This document shows positions 23,773 through 33,141 of a stretch of DNA of 37,436 nucleotides, piece by piece (position 1 is the stretch's first letter; the number at the start of each line of letters is the position of its first letter). The stretch is from Alkalibacterium sp. (GTDB taxonomy: Bacteria > Bacillota > Bacilli > Lactobacillales > Carnobacteriaceae_A), in NCBI GenBank assembly GCA_007692455.1, contig RECC01000030.1:1-37436 (forward strand), in the 5' to 3' direction. Both the position numbers and the translations under genes were made by a program. Under the pieces are notes generated by a model. It saw only the letters and a list, made by a program, of their open reading frames with translations, was not told where the DNA came from and searched no databases.

Positions 23773-24003
23773 AGTACACAATGAAAAATCTGGCTGCGAC
23801 AGATTTTTACTGTACTCATATTTAGCTTTTTGCATGAATAATCATGATTCCGACCTCTTTTTTGGACATGAATAGGAATTAAAATCGTATAATCAGCTTT
23901 CAGCGGTTTTAAAATGGGCTGAATCATGATTATTTCAAGATAATCGTGATTCACAACACATGACTGGCTACGAAAAGCGATTAAATCAATATAATTATGA
24001 TTC
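23773..24003. repeat. Palindrome array with ATAATCATGATTC core
   Basis: This occupies the first part of the 750-base dnaN-yaaA gap. A double hairpin comes first: AGTACA (23773-23778)/TGTACT (23811-23816) enclosing AAAAATCTG (23784-23792)/CAGATTTTT (23800-23808). The 13-mer ATAATCATGATTC at 23838-23850 has its exact inverse at 23921-23933. Two variant copies follow, ATAATCGTGATTC (23940-23952) and ATAATTATGATTC (23991-24003). A TTAAAATCG/CGGTTTTAA stem is nested inside. Behind it, 24054-24070 holds two overlapping one-mismatch DnaA boxes; 24075-24350 is AT-rich without recognisable features. Confidence 0.75.
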
Positions 24004-24357
24004 GCATGAGGTAATTAGCTGATAATTAATCTGCTTCACTCCCCTACCTAAACTTATCAACAGTGGATAACCCGGCTTCCTTCCAAGCTCTTCAGCAAGA
24101 CTTTAGCGTTTTCTTAACATTTACAGTCTTTAGAAACTGACTTGGCAATCTTCCGCAGTTTAATTATTCTTCCATTTTGATTTGTTAATTAATCAATCTG
24201 CTCCTTCCCCCTCTTTTTCTATGTTTTATCCAAAAAAACAGAGGGCTCTTATCCGAAAAATTAAATTTAACGGCTTTTAAGCGTATTTTCCCGAAAACAA
24301 ATAGAAAAGTCTTTATTATGTGAAAATCGAATAGAGGCCGTTTATTTTTAGATAAAG

Positions 24358-24386
24358 TTGTCTTCTTTTTTCAATTGAGGTATAAT
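24358..24386 (+). promoter_or_regulatory. Promoter of yaaA-recF-gyrB
   Basis: TTGTCT (24358-24363), a 17-bp spacer and a consensus TATAAT (24381-24386) lie 70 bases before yaaA. Confidence 0.8.
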
Positions 24387-24403
24387 ATAAGAAGAGAAAT
24401 TAT

Positions 24404-24435
24404 GCAAACGTGGAAGCTTTCAGTCCACGTCTTTG
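24404..24435 (+). promoter_or_regulatory. Leader stem-loop before yaaA
   Basis: ACGTGGA (24409-24415) pairs with TCCACGT (24424-24430), extended by GCAAA/TTTGC with a small bulge. It is followed by TTTT and then the AAAGGAG ribosome site, so it could attenuate the recF-gyr unit. Confidence 0.55.
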
Positions 24436-24456
24436 CTTTTAAAGGAGCCGATTAGA

Positions 24457-24690
24457 GTGGCAGAAATAATTCAGATTGACGACGCATTTATCACATTAGG
24501 ACAGTTTTTAAAACATGCGACCATTATTTCCAGTGGCGGAATGGCGAAACCTTTCCTTATGGAATATGCCATCTCTGTAAATGGAGAAGCTGAAAACCGT
24601 CGTGGACGTAAACTGTATCCCGGCGACACTATTGACGTTGAAGAATTCGGAACGTATACGATTGAATCCTCTGTAGACGGAGCGGAGTAA
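24457..24690 (+). CDS. yaaA: S4-domain RNA-binding protein YaaA (RecF-linked)
   Basis: A 77-residue protein of the small S4 family always found before recF in Firmicutes. The start is GTG at 24457 with AAAGGAG nine bases before it; an in-frame TTG at 24433 lies inside the leader hairpin. The pattern ITLGQFLKH...SGGMAKPFL...VNGEAENRRGRKLYPGD is the S4 fold with its RNA-contacting RRGRK. In Bacillus the family has been linked to ribosome assembly. Its stop codon overlaps the recF start (TAATG), so translation is likely coupled. Confidence 0.92.
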   Translation: MAEIIQIDDAFITLGQFLKHATIISSGGMAKPFLMEYAISVNGEAENRRGRKLYPGDTIDVEEFGTYTIESSVDGAE

Positions 24691-25811
24691 TGTTTTTAAG
24701 ACAGCTGAAACTGAAAGGGTACCGTAACTATGAGGAAGCGGATGCTAGCTTTTCCAGACATATTAATGTTTTCCTGGGTGAAAATGCTCAGGGGAAGACA
24801 AATATCATGGAAAGCATCTATGTTCTCTCCATGGCACGCAGCCACCGGACAGCCAATGATAAAGAGCTGATTGGCTGGGAGCAGGAATTTGCCAGAGTGA
24901 CTGGAGTGGTTGAGAAAACCAATGGCTCGTATCCGATGGAAATCATCCTGACTAAAAAAGGCAAGCGGGCAAAGCTCAATCATCTTGAACAGAAGAAACT
25001 GAGCCGGTATATCGGGAATTTCAATGTCATTCTCTTTGCGCCGGAAGATTTGTCCCTGGTCAAAGGATCACCATCAGTCAGACGCAAGTTTCTGGATATG
25101 GAAATGGGACAGATGAGTACGGTTTATCTTTATCACCTGGTGGAATACCAGAAAATTCTTAAACAGCGCAATGCCTACCTGAAACAGAATAGAAAGAGCA
25201 GAACACTGGATCAGACGTATCTGTCTATATTAAATGAGCAGTTAGCTGCGGAAGGGGCGGAAGTCCTGAAGCAGCGTTTTTCTTTTGTTAAGCGACTTCA
25301 GAACTGGGCTCAGCCTATTCATTCGGATATTTCGCAGGGGAAAGAAACTTTGACGCTGGAGTACGCGTCTTCTTTTCCTGTGACTGACGAGACGAATACA
25401 GACAAGCTGATGGCTGATTTGCTGAATCAGTATGAGAAGCATAAAAAGAGAGAAATTGAGCAGGGAACGACCTTATATGGCCCGCATAGGGATGATGTGC
25501 GTTTCTTCGTAAATGACAAAAACGTGCAGACATACGGTTCCCAAGGTCAGCAGCGGACCACTGCATTGAGCTTGAAGCTGGCCGAGATTGAACTGATGAA
25601 TGAGATGACGGGGGAGTACCCCGTTTTATTATTGGATGATGTATTGAGCGAGCTGGATGATGATCGTCAGACGCATTTATTGAAATCGATTCAGGACAAG
25701 GTGCAGACCTTTTTAACGACAACGAGTCTGGATGGTGTAAAGAAAGAACTGCTGCATCATCCGCGTATTTTTACTGTACAGAGTGGTCAAATTGAAATGG
25801 AGAGTGAATAG
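24690..25811 (+). CDS. recF: DNA replication and repair protein RecF
   Basis: A 373-residue SMC-like ATPase that loads RecA at gaps together with RecO and RecR. The ATG overlaps the yaaA stop. Walker A GENAQGKT is at 30-37. The ABC signature appears as SQGQQRT, and Walker B as [19 protein letters not shown] at the start is typical. It ends one base before gyrB. Confidence 0.97.
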   Translation: MFLRQLKLKGYRNYEEADASFSRHINVFLGENAQGKTNIMESIYVLSMARSHRTANDKELIGWEQEFARVTGVVEKTNGSYPMEIILTKKGKRAKLNHLEQKKLSRYIGNFNVILFAPEDLSLVKGSPSVRRKFLDMEMGQMSTVYLYHLVEYQKILKQRNAYLKQNRKSRTLDQTYLSILNEQLAAEGAEVLKQRFSFVKRLQNWAQPIHSDISQGKETLTLEYASSFPVTDETNTDKLMADLLNQYEKHKKREIEQGTTLYGPHRDDVRFFVNDKNVQTYGSQGQQRTTALSLKLAEIELMNEMTGEYPVLLLDDVLSELDDDRQTHLLKSIQDKVQTFLTTTSLDGVKKELLHHPRIFTVQSGQIEMESE

Positions 25812-25812
25812 A

Positions 25813-27783
25813 GTGTCAGAGGAACAAATCACACCGGAAGAAATTGAAAAGTTATCACCGAAAGAACTGGAAGAATTAAGAGAAGGCTATAATGCCAGTC
25901 ATATTCAAGTGCTGGAAGGTCTGGAAGCGGTCCGTAAGCGTCCGGGTATGTATATCGGCTCAACCAGTGTAGAAGGTTTGCATCACCTGGTATGGGAAAT
26001 TGTTGACAACTCCATTGATGAAGCGATGGCAGGCCACGCGAAAAGAATTGAAGTCATCATTGAACCCGAGAACATCGTAGTCGTCAGAGATGACGGTCGA
26101 GGCATTCCGATTGATATCCAGGCTAAAACGGGACGTCCCGCTGTGGAAACGGTCTTTACCGTTCTGCATGCCGGTGGTAAATTCGGCGGCGGCGGATATA
26201 AAGTTTCCGGTGGACTCCACGGGGTTGGCTCATCTGTAGTTAACGCTTTGTCAGAATATCTGGAAGTTAATGTCCATAAAGACGGTGAAGTCTACAATCA
26301 GCGCTATGAACGTGGAGACGTCATGTATGATGTCAAGAAAGTCGGCGAAACAGACAAGCGTGGGACAGAAGTCCGCTTCAAGGCAGACAAGGAAATTTTC
26401 ACGGAAACAGTGGAATACGATTTCAATAAACTGGCTACCCGTATCCGTGAGCTGGCCTTTCTGAACCGTGGTCTTCATATTTCGATTGAAGATCAGCGAG
26501 GCGAGGAGCCTGTGCGTCTGGAGTATCAGTATGACGGCGGAATCAAGAGTTACGTCGAATACCTTAACCAGAGCAAGACAGTCCTCTATGACGAACCTAT
26601 TTATCTGGAAGATGAGCAGGACGGCATTGCAGTAGAAGTCGCTCTGCAGCATACAGACGGCTACCACATGAACGTGATGAGTTTTGCCAACAATATTCAC
26701 ACCTATGAAGGCGGAATGCATGAATCGGGCTTCAAGACGGCACTTACGCGTATTGTCAATGACTATGCCCGCCGCAATAAATTTATTAAAGAAAACGAAG
26801 ACAATGTCAGTGGGGAAGATGTACGCGAAGGACTGACCGTAGTCTTGAGCATCAAGCACCCGGATCCTCAGTTTGAAGGTCAGACGAAAACAAAACTGGG
26901 TAATTCAGAAGTGCGTACAATCACTGACCGTTTGTTCAGTGAGCATTATGACCGCTTTTTGATGGAAAATCCTAAAACAAGTAAAAAAATTATGGAAAAA
27001 GCACTGCTGGCAGCAAAAGCACGTCTGGCTGCGAAACGTGCCCGTGAAGTGACCCGTAAGAAAAACGGTCTGGAAATCAGCAATCTGCCCGGAAAACTGG
27101 CGGACTGTTCATCGAAAGATCCAAAACAGTCTGAAATTTTCATCGTTGAGGGGGACTCAGCCGGAGGATCAGCCAAGCAGGGGCGTTCGCGTCTGTTCCA
27201 GGCTATTCTACCGATTCGTGGTAAAATTTTGAACGTCGAAAAAGCGACCATTGACCGCATTCTGGCAAACGAAGAAATTCGCTCGCTGTTTACAGCCATG
27301 GGTACCGGCTTTGGCGAAGAATTCGAAGTGGATAAGGCCCGTTACCATAAACTGATTATCATGACCGATGCGGATGTGGATGGCGCGCACATCAGAACAC
27401 TGCTTCTGACACTGATTTACCGCTATATGCGTCCGGTTGTTGAAGCTGGCTTTGTGTATATCGCTCAACCGCCACTGTATCAGGTTAAACAGGGTAAAAA
27501 AGAAGTGTACCTGGATACTGAGAAGCAGCTGGAAGAGTATCTGAAAGAGATTCCGGCGTCTCCTAAGCCGTCTATTCAGCGTTACAAAGGGTTAGGCGAG
27601 ATGGATGCGGAACAGTTATGGGAAACAACAATGAACCCTGAAAATCGCCGTTTACTTCAGGTAACGGTTGAAGATGCGATTGATGCCGACTTGGTATTTG
27701 ACATGCTGATGGGTGAAAAAGTTGAACCGAGACGAGAGTTCATCGAAGAAAACGCCCAGTACGTCACGAATATAGACGTTTAA
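25813..27783 (+). CDS. gyrB: DNA gyrase subunit B
   Basis: A 656-residue ATPase subunit of gyrase, which introduces negative supercoils. The GTG at 25813 is one base after the recF stop, with GGAG ten bases before. About 28 acidic N-terminal residues precede the conserved [22 protein letters not shown]; this is longer than in Bacillus. The GHKL ATPase shows [10 protein letters not shown] and DDGRGIPID; the Toprim domain shows [14 protein letters not shown] and [10 protein letters not shown]; the C terminus has [19 protein letters not shown]. It is cotranscribed with recF, and gyrA follows after 47 bases. Confidence 0.98.
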   Translation: MSEEQITPEEIEKLSPKELEELREGYNASHIQVLEGLEAVRKRPGMYIGSTSVEGLHHLVWEIVDNSIDEAMAGHAKRIEVIIEPENIVVVRDDGRGIPIDIQAKTGRPAVETVFTVLHAGGKFGGGGYKVSGGLHGVGSSVVNALSEYLEVNVHKDGEVYNQRYERGDVMYDVKKVGETDKRGTEVRFKADKEIFTETVEYDFNKLATRIRELAFLNRGLHISIEDQRGEEPVRLEYQYDGGIKSYVEYLNQSKTVLYDEPIYLEDEQDGIAVEVALQHTDGYHMNVMSFANNIHTYEGGMHESGFKTALTRIVNDYARRNKFIKENEDNVSGEDVREGLTVVLSIKHPDPQFEGQTKTKLGNSEVRTITDRLFSEHYDRFLMENPKTSKKIMEKALLAAKARLAAKRAREVTRKKNGLEISNLPGKLADCSSKDPKQSEIFIVEGDSAGGSAKQGRSRLFQAILPIRGKILNVEKATIDRILANEEIRSLFTAMGTGFGEEFEVDKARYHKLIIMTDADVDGAHIRTLLLTLIYRYMRPVVEAGFVYIAQPPLYQVKQGKKEVYLDTEKQLEEYLKEIPASPKPSIQRYKGLGEMDAEQLWETTMNPENRRLLQVTVEDAIDADLVFDMLMGEKVEPRREFIEENAQYVTNIDV

Positions 27784-27830
27784 ATCAAGGTATTTTCTAG
27801 TGGCAAGAGAGTTTAAGGAGGACAAAAGAC

Positions 27831-30374
27831 TTGGCTGAAGAAAGAGAAGCACGACTGGAACAGATTAATTTATCAAATGAAATGAGAAACTCATTCCTGG
27901 ATTATGCGATGAGCGTTATCGTGTCCCGTGCTTTACCGGACGTCCGCGATGGACTGAAACCTGTTCACCGCCGTATTCTGTATGGAATGAATGAACTGGG
28001 CATGACTCCGGATAAAGCGTACAAGAAATCGGCCCGTATCGTCGGAGACGTTATGGGTAAGTATCACCCGCACGGGGACTCGGCCATATATGAATCGATG
28101 GTACGAATGTCTCAGGACTTCAGTTACCGTAATCCACTGATTGACGGACACGGAAACTTCGGTTCGATTGACGGAGACAGTGCCGCGGCGATGCGTTATA
28201 CGGAAGCCCGAATGAGCAAGATGGCCCTTGAAATGCTTCGTGACATCAATAAAGACACGATTGACTACCATGACAACTATGACGGGTCTGAAAGAGAACC
28301 GAATGTTTTGCCGGCACGTTTTCCTAACTTGCTGGTCAACGGCGCGTCAGGGATTGCCGTAGGGATGGCCACAAATATTCCACCGCATAACTTGAGAGAA
28401 GTAATTGCAGCCTGCCGTATCATGATGGAAAATGAAGATGCAACGGTTGCTGAACTGATGGATGTGCTGCCTGGACCGGATTTCCCGACAGGGGCGATGA
28501 TTCTAGGTAAATCAGGTATCCGAAAAGCCTACGAAACGGGCCGTGGATCCATTAAAGTCCGTGCGAAAGTTCGAATCGAAGTACAGCCAAACGGCAAAGA
28601 GCGTATTATCGTGGATGAAATTCCCTACCTGGTCAATAAAGCCCGTCTCGTGGAAAGAATTGCGGATCTGGCAAGAGACAAGCGTATTGAAGGCATCACC
28701 GACTTGAATGATGAGTCTGACAGAGACGGCATGCGTGTCGTTATCGATGTCAGACGTGACGTTTCTGCAAGCATTGTGCTTAACAACTTGTACAAGATGA
28801 CGCCTCTTCAAACATCCTTCGGCTTTAACATGCTGGCCATTGTAAACGGCATACCGAAAACGCTGGGTATTAAAGAAATCATCAGTGAATACTTGAAGCA
28901 CCAGCGAATCGTCATCAGAAGACGAACTGAATATGATAAGCGTAAAGCTGAAGCGAGAGCGCATATTCTTGAAGGACTGCGTATTGCCCTGGACCACATT
29001 GATGAAATCATCAAGATTATCCGAGGATCTCAGACAGGCGATGCAGCCAAACAATCACTGATTGAAAACTTCGGTTTAAGCGACAGACAGGCACAAGCCA
29101 TTCTGGATATGCGTATGGTGCGTTTAACAGGCCTTGAGCGCGAAAAAATCGAAAGTGAATACCAAGACCTCATTCAGCTGATAAATGACTTAGAAGACAT
29201 TTTAGCGCGTCCTGAACGAGTCAACGAAATCATCAATGAGGAAATGCAGGAAATTGCAGACAAACATGGAGACGACCGTCGGACAGAACTGCTTGTCGGG
29301 GAGTCACTGAGTCTTGAAGACGAAGACCTGATTGAAGAAGAGGAAATTGCGATTACGCTGTCACACAACGGCTACATGAAACGCATGCCCATCTCGGAAT
29401 TCAAGGCACAGAACCGTGGGGGACGTGGCGTGAAAGGCATGGGCACCAACACCGATGACTTTGTCGAAACCCTGCTGACCTGTTCCACACACGACCTGCT
29501 TCTGTTCTTTACCAATACAGGTAAAGTCTATAAAGCAAAAGGGTATGAGATACCGGAATACGGCCGTACAGCCAAAGGCATTCCGGCGATTAACTTCCTG
29601 GGCATCAACAATGACGAAAGCATCCAGGCAATCATCAATACCCGAGGCGAGAGTGGGAAAGGTGACCAGCTGTTCTTCACGACCCGAATGGGAACGGTCA
29701 AGCGTACCGCTTTTGAAGAGTTTGAGAATATCCGTACCAGCGGCTTGCGTGCCATCGTATTGAAAGAAGACGATGAGCTCATTAATGTCTCTGTGACAAA
29801 CGGATCAGACCATATTATCATCGGTACCCGCCAAGGCTATGCCGTCAGCTTCCATGAAGACGAAGTCCGCAGTATGGGACGGTCGGCTTCGGGCGTCAGG
29901 GGTATCCGTTTAAGAGATGACGATTATGTTGTTGGAATGGATAAACTGGATCCGGAATCTGAAGTTCTGGTTATTACTGAAAAAGGATACGGCAAACGTA
30001 CCGCTGCTTCCGAATACGCGATTCGCGGACGCGGAGGAAAAGGTGTCAAGACAGCCAATATCACTGACAAGAACGGACCGTTGATTGGTCTGAAAACTGT
30101 CACTGGTGATGAGGATATCATGCTGATTACCACCAGCGGCGTCATTATCCGTTTCCATGCTGTAAATATCTCTCAGACTGGACGTGCCACACAAGGTGTC
30201 CGATTGATGAGACTGGAAGAAGGCAACTTTGTATCCACCTTAGCTAAAATTACGGTAGACGATGAAGAAGAAGCTGTGAATGATGCAGCTGAAGATGGCA
30301 CAACTGATTCAGCTGAACAAGCAGAAGCAAGTGAACCGACCTCATCTGAAACTGACGAAAACAACGAACAGTAA
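27831..30374 (+). CDS. gyrA: DNA gyrase subunit A
   Basis: An 847-residue DNA-cutting subunit of gyrase. The start is TTG at 27831, with AAGGAGG nine bases before it (protein starts [14 protein letters not shown]). The catalytic tyrosine is Y123 in [10 protein letters not shown]. The quinolone-determining region reads [10 protein letters not shown] with S84 and E88, the unmutated Firmicutes residues. The C-terminal beta-pinwheel carries the GyrA box [10 protein letters not shown] roughly 35-residue Glu/Asp/Ser/Thr tail (ending TDENNEQ) follows the pinwheel. A strong terminator follows the gene. Confidence 0.98.
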   Translation: MAEEREARLEQINLSNEMRNSFLDYAMSVIVSRALPDVRDGLKPVHRRILYGMNELGMTPDKAYKKSARIVGDVMGKYHPHGDSAIYESMVRMSQDFSYRNPLIDGHGNFGSIDGDSAAAMRYTEARMSKMALEMLRDINKDTIDYHDNYDGSEREPNVLPARFPNLLVNGASGIAVGMATNIPPHNLREVIAACRIMMENEDATVAELMDVLPGPDFPTGAMILGKSGIRKAYETGRGSIKVRAKVRIEVQPNGKERIIVDEIPYLVNKARLVERIADLARDKRIEGITDLNDESDRDGMRVVIDVRRDVSASIVLNNLYKMTPLQTSFGFNMLAIVNGIPKTLGIKEIISEYLKHQRIVIRRRTEYDKRKAEARAHILEGLRIALDHIDEIIKIIRGSQTGDAAKQSLIENFGLSDRQAQAILDMRMVRLTGLEREKIESEYQDLIQLINDLEDILARPERVNEIINEEMQEIADKHGDDRRTELLVGESLSLEDEDLIEEEEIAITLSHNGYMKRMPISEFKAQNRGGRGVKGMGTNTDDFVETLLTCSTHDLLLFFTNTGKVYKAKGYEIPEYGRTAKGIPAINFLGINNDESIQAIINTRGESGKGDQLFFTTRMGTVKRTAFEEFENIRTSGLRAIVLKEDDELINVSVTNGSDHIIIGTRQGYAVSFHEDEVRSMGRSASGVRGIRLRDDDYVVGMDKLDPESEVLVITEKGYGKRTAASEYAIRGRGGKGVKTANITDKNGPLIGLKTVTGDEDIMLITTSGVIIRFHAVNISQTGRATQGVRLMRLEEGNFVSTLAKITVDDEEEAVNDAAEDGTTDSAEQAEASEPTSSETDENNEQ

Positions 30375-30380
30375 CATGAC

Positions 30381-30424
30381 ATCCCCCTTAAGCAGTCTGC
30401 CGGACTGGTTGAGGGGGATTTTTT
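30381..30424 (+). terminator. Terminator after gyrA
   Basis: ATCCCCCT pairs with AGGGGGAT around an inner CAGTC/GACTG stem, followed by six T. Confidence 0.95.
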
Positions 30425-30476
30425 AGTTTTGAGTGGATGTGTACAGTATTAGTTAGCACTCGTTAAATTAGTTTAA

Positions 30477-30750
30477 GCGGGTTGTATAGATTAAGTGATT
30501 TTAGATACAACTCACTTCATTGGAAAGCTTGAGCTGTATCTAGAGTGGTTTTCTAAATACAACTCATTTAACCAAAATTTGTCCAGTAGTATCTTGGAGC
30601 GGTCTCTGGATACTACTGGCTAAGTTTCTTTTTGGTGAGTTGTATTCTGTGGGCCTTTCTGATGACAACTCATTTTAAGATAAACTCTCACTTGTATCAA
30701 AACATCGTTATTTCATACAACTCACATACTTTAGTCTGAACAGTTGTATC
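30477..30750. repeat. Palindrome array with ATACAACTCA core
   Basis: ATACAACTCA occurs at 30505-30514, 30557-30566 and 30715-30724, with a partial copy (ACAACTCA) at 30665-30672. Inverse copies are TGAGTTGTAT at 30636-30645, AGTTGTAT at 30742-30749 and a variant at 30531-30540. They pair into three successive stem-loops: 30503-30541, 30557-30645 and 30715-30749. The middle one encloses a perfect 11-bp stem, CCAGTAGTATC (30583-30593)/GATACTACTGG (30609-30619). No coding capacity is seen. Confidence 0.8.
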
Positions 30751-30824
30751 TAAAATAAACACACCTTCTCCTATCGGTCTTTAAAAGAGTCATGCAGCAG
30801 GCCTTTACTGCTTGATTACCCAAT

Positions 30825-30887
30825 AAAAAAGCTCTTCAAGAAGGAACACACGCGGCAGCACTCGCGTGTGGACCACTTTAAAGAGCT
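30825..30887 (-). terminator. Large stem-loop with minus-strand U run, no obvious gene
   Basis: AGCTCTT (30830-30836)/AAGAGCT (30881-30887) encloses a perfect CACACGCG (30847-30854)/CGCGTGTG (30863-30870) stem. On the minus strand it ends in GCTTTTTTATT. The cstA terminator lies between this hairpin and cstA. It could end a small RNA or be a relic. Between 30888 and 31010 I see nothing else. Confidence 0.6.
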
Positions 30888-31010
30888 AAATAAGGTGAAT
30901 CATCTGGTCACAGCTGATTGTTCAAGCATTTAATTAAAAAGTCAGTAAAGACTGGTAGATTTTAACCATTAAGACGGTACTGTGCCTTTCAAATCTATAC
31001 TACAGAGAGC

Positions 31011-31048
31011 AAAAAAGGCATCTCCCAAGAAAAATGGGGGATGCCTTT
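31011..31048 (-). terminator. Terminator of cstA
   Basis: AAAAAAGGCATCTCCC (31011-31026) pairs with GGGGGATGCCTTT (31036-31048), giving on the minus strand a GC-rich stem followed by six U, five bases past the stop codon. Confidence 0.9.
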
Positions 31049-31052
31049 ACTA

Positions 31053-32537
31053 TTAGGCGTTTTCTCTTATAGCGCGTAATTCGTGGATAGGAAGGTGATC
31101 ATTTAGCAAGACATGACGGGTATCCATCTGGTTTTTCTGGCGGATACCGGATTGCCAGAATAGACCCAGCAGCATTAAAGTTATCAGAAGACCGACTGCA
31201 AGCGATACATTATAGCTCAAGTTAAAGCCAATCTGTTCATTCAGAATATAAACAGTCACGGCATAGAGCATAAAGGAAGCAGGCGCTAAAGTTACCATAT
31301 AATTTTTGCCTTTCAAGAAGAGATAGCGGGTGGATACCAGCAAGGCAATTGCTGCAGTAGCCTGATTAGCCCAGTTAAAGTAGCGCCATAGAATATTAAA
31401 GTCCATAAATGTCAGCACAATGGAAATCATAAATATAGGAATTGTAATCATCAAGCGTTTGGCAATCTGCTTTTGACTGATGTTCAGATAATCGGCTATA
31501 ATCATACGCAGACTTCTGAAGGCCGTGTCTCCGGATGTAATGGGAAGAACAATCACCCCAAGAATAGCGAGGGTTCCACCGACTGCTCCAAGGTAGTGCC
31601 GTGCAACTTGTTCAACAGCTAGCGCAGCAGTTCCTTCTGCAATAACACTGCTTAAAGCTGGAGCATCATAAAGTGCCATAGCTGCAGCAGCCCAGATCAT
31701 AGCGATAATACCTTCGAGTGTCATCATGCCGTAGAAGACGAAGCGTGCATCAGATTCACTGTCTAACGTACGGGAAATGATGGGTGTTTGTGTAGCATGA
31801 AAGCCTGACATGGCACCACATGAAATAGTAAAGAAAATACCAGGGAAGAGACTAACGCCACTTGGATGCATATTTCTGACAGTACTTAAAGTTAAGTTAG
31901 GAATCGCTTCTCCTCTCATAATCATGGAAAAGAATATTGCAAAGGTACTGAAAATTAGTAACGCACCAAAATAAGGATAAATTTTCCCAATCAATTTATC
32001 GATAGGTAATAGAGTGGATAAGATATAGTATCCAAAAATGCCCAGCGTTAATATACCGGCCCCTAGCCATCCTGGAGTTAAATTAGCCAGAAGGTTTGCA
32101 GGAGAAGTGACAAAGACAGTGCCGACAAGCAACAGTAGAAGCGCTGCGAAGGCATTTACAACGTGTTTCATAATGGTACCGAGATAGCGGCCAGCAAGTT
32201 CCGGCAAATGAGCTCCTTCGTTACGGAGAGAAATCATTCCCAGCATAAAATCATGGACAGCCCCAGCAAAGATATTACCGAAAATTATCCAGATAAAGGC
32301 TACCGGTCCATATAAGGCTCCCATAATAGGGCCGAATATCGGTCCAGTACCAGCAATGTTTAGTAATTGAATCAAAGCATTCTTTTTTGTGCCTAAAATC
32401 ACATAGTCATTCCCATCCGCCAGTTCGAAAGCTGGAGTTGGTCGTTTGTGTTCAATTCCAAAATTCTTCTCTATAAAACGACTGTAGAAAAAGTACCCTG
32501 ATAACAAGGTTAAAATACCTAACGTAAATGTAATCAA
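31053..32537 (-). CDS. cstA: CstA-family transporter (carbon starvation protein A; peptide/pyruvate uptake)
   Basis: A 494-residue multi-pass membrane protein of the CstA family, whose studied members import peptides or pyruvate on carbon limitation. The start is TTG at 32537 with AGGAGG eight bases before it. The N-terminal half has NDYVILGTKKNALIQLLNIAG and GPIFGPIMGALYGP, then FAGAVHDFMLGMISLRNEGAHLPEL, all family hallmarks; about 12 hydrophobic segments follow. It is shorter than the 600-700 residue enteric and Bacillus proteins, mainly at the C terminus, which fits the short form in Gram-positives. No two-component system lies beside it. Substrate cannot be read from the sequence. Confidence 0.88.
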   Translation of the reverse strand: MITFTLGILTLLSGYFFYSRFIEKNFGIEHKRPTPAFELADGNDYVILGTKKNALIQLLNIAGTGPIFGPIMGALYGPVAFIWIIFGNIFAGAVHDFMLGMISLRNEGAHLPELAGRYLGTIMKHVVNAFAALLLLLVGTVFVTSPANLLANLTPGWLGAGILTLGIFGYYILSTLLPIDKLIGKIYPYFGALLIFSTFAIFFSMIMRGEAIPNLTLSTVRNMHPSGVSLFPGIFFTISCGAMSGFHATQTPIISRTLDSESDARFVFYGMMTLEGIIAMIWAAAAMALYDAPALSSVIAEGTAALAVEQVARHYLGAVGGTLAILGVIVLPITSGDTAFRSLRMIIADYLNISQKQIAKRLMITIPIFMISIVLTFMDFNILWRYFNWANQATAAIALLVSTRYLFLKGKNYMVTLAPASFMLYAVTVYILNEQIGFNLSYNVSLAVGLLITLMLLGLFWQSGIRQKNQMDTRHVLLNDHLPIHELRAIRENA

Positions 32538-32564
32538 TGAAAATTCCTCCTATTTATCTGTCCA

Positions 32565-32585
32565 AAACTTATTCTAAGTAAGTTT
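32565..32585. promoter_or_regulatory. Palindrome upstream of cstA, possible operator
   Basis: AAACTTA (32565-32571) and TAAGTTT (32579-32585) are exact inverses around 7 bases, 28 bases before the cstA start. A TAGAAT-like -10 box lies within it on the minus strand, so a bound regulator would cover the promoter. The regulator is unknown. Confidence 0.35.
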
Positions 32586-32674
32586 ACTAAAATATTCACA
32601 ATGCTATATTAAATTTACTTAAAAGTATTCTTACAGTACCGTGAGAGTTTCTGCGGAGAGATTTTTAAATGTAC

Positions 32675-32703
32675 TTGCTTAAAATATGCACCTGTGCTAT
32701 AAT
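32675..32703 (+). promoter_or_regulatory. Promoter of rpsF-ssb-rpsR
   Basis: TTGCTT (32675-32680), a 17-bp spacer and a consensus TATAAT (32698-32703). Confidence 0.85.
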
Positions 32704-32708
32704 ATTTC

Positions 32709-32789
32709 GGAGTGAGTACTCTTAAATGAATACTCTCCTTGCTCTTTCAAAAGAAGGGGCCAAAGACCACAAGGAGGTGACAGTCAAAG
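32709..32789 (+). promoter_or_regulatory. rpsF leader, possible S6:S18 autoregulatory RNA
   Basis: A bulged stem (GGA-GAGTA / TACTC-TCC, 32709-32738) begins at the expected transcript start, followed by GGGGCCAAAGACCACAAGGAGGTG up to the ribosome site. In many bacteria the S6:S18 complex binds an rRNA-like element in this leader. The ACAAGGAGGTG context fits, but I could not fold the motif with certainty. Confidence 0.35.
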
Positions 32790-33089
32790 ATGAGTCAGAC
32801 AGCTAAGTACGAATTATTGTATATTATCCGTCCTGATCTTGATGAAGATGGAAAGAAAGCTCTAACTGAGCGTTTCGAAAACATCCTGAAAGATAACGGT
32901 GCTGAAGTAACTGAATCAAAAGACTGGGCGAAACGTCGTTTTGCATATGAAATCAAAGGATACCGCGAAGGAACTTATCGCTTGGTAAACTTAGAATCTA
33001 ACGATGCAGCGGCAATCAACGAGTTTGAACGCCTAGCTCGAATTAATGACGACATTTTACGTCATATGATCGTTCGTCTAGAAAACTAA
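32790..33089 (+). CDS. rpsF: Ribosomal protein bS6
   Basis: A 99-residue small-subunit protein that binds 16S rRNA with S18. The ATG at 32790 follows AAGGAGGTG (GGAGG ends 12 bases before it). The signature [11 protein letters not shown] and [27 protein letters not shown] are typical of S6. It is first in rpsF-ssb-rpsR. A parS site begins with the base after its stop codon. Confidence 0.98.
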   Translation: MSQTAKYELLYIIRPDLDEDGKKALTERFENILKDNGAEVTESKDWAKRRFAYEIKGYREGTYRLVNLESNDAAAINEFERLARINDDILRHMIVRLEN

Positions 33090-33105
33090 TGTTTCACGTG
33101 AAACA
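33090..33105. promoter_or_regulatory. parS site 1
   Basis: TGTTTCACGTGAAACA is a perfect 16-bp palindrome and an exact match to the Bacillus ParB (Spo0J) site. It abuts the rpsF stop codon within the rpsF-ssb gap. Confidence 0.95.
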
Positions 33106-33141
33106 ATTCCAAATTGCCTTTTGAAGAAAGGAGATCCTTGA

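Noticed and set aside
26251-26859. 202-codon minus-strand open frame opposite gyrB
   Set aside because: Antisense shadow of gyrB codon usage; similar shadows occur opposite gyrA (28512-29054) and dnaA (21844-22299).
28078-28110. Quinolone-resistance change in GyrA
   Set aside because: The region reads DSAIYE with S84 and E88, the normal Firmicutes residues.
30477-30750. CRISPR-like array
   Set aside because: Repeats alternate in orientation, are about 10 bases long and irregularly spaced; there are no cas genes.
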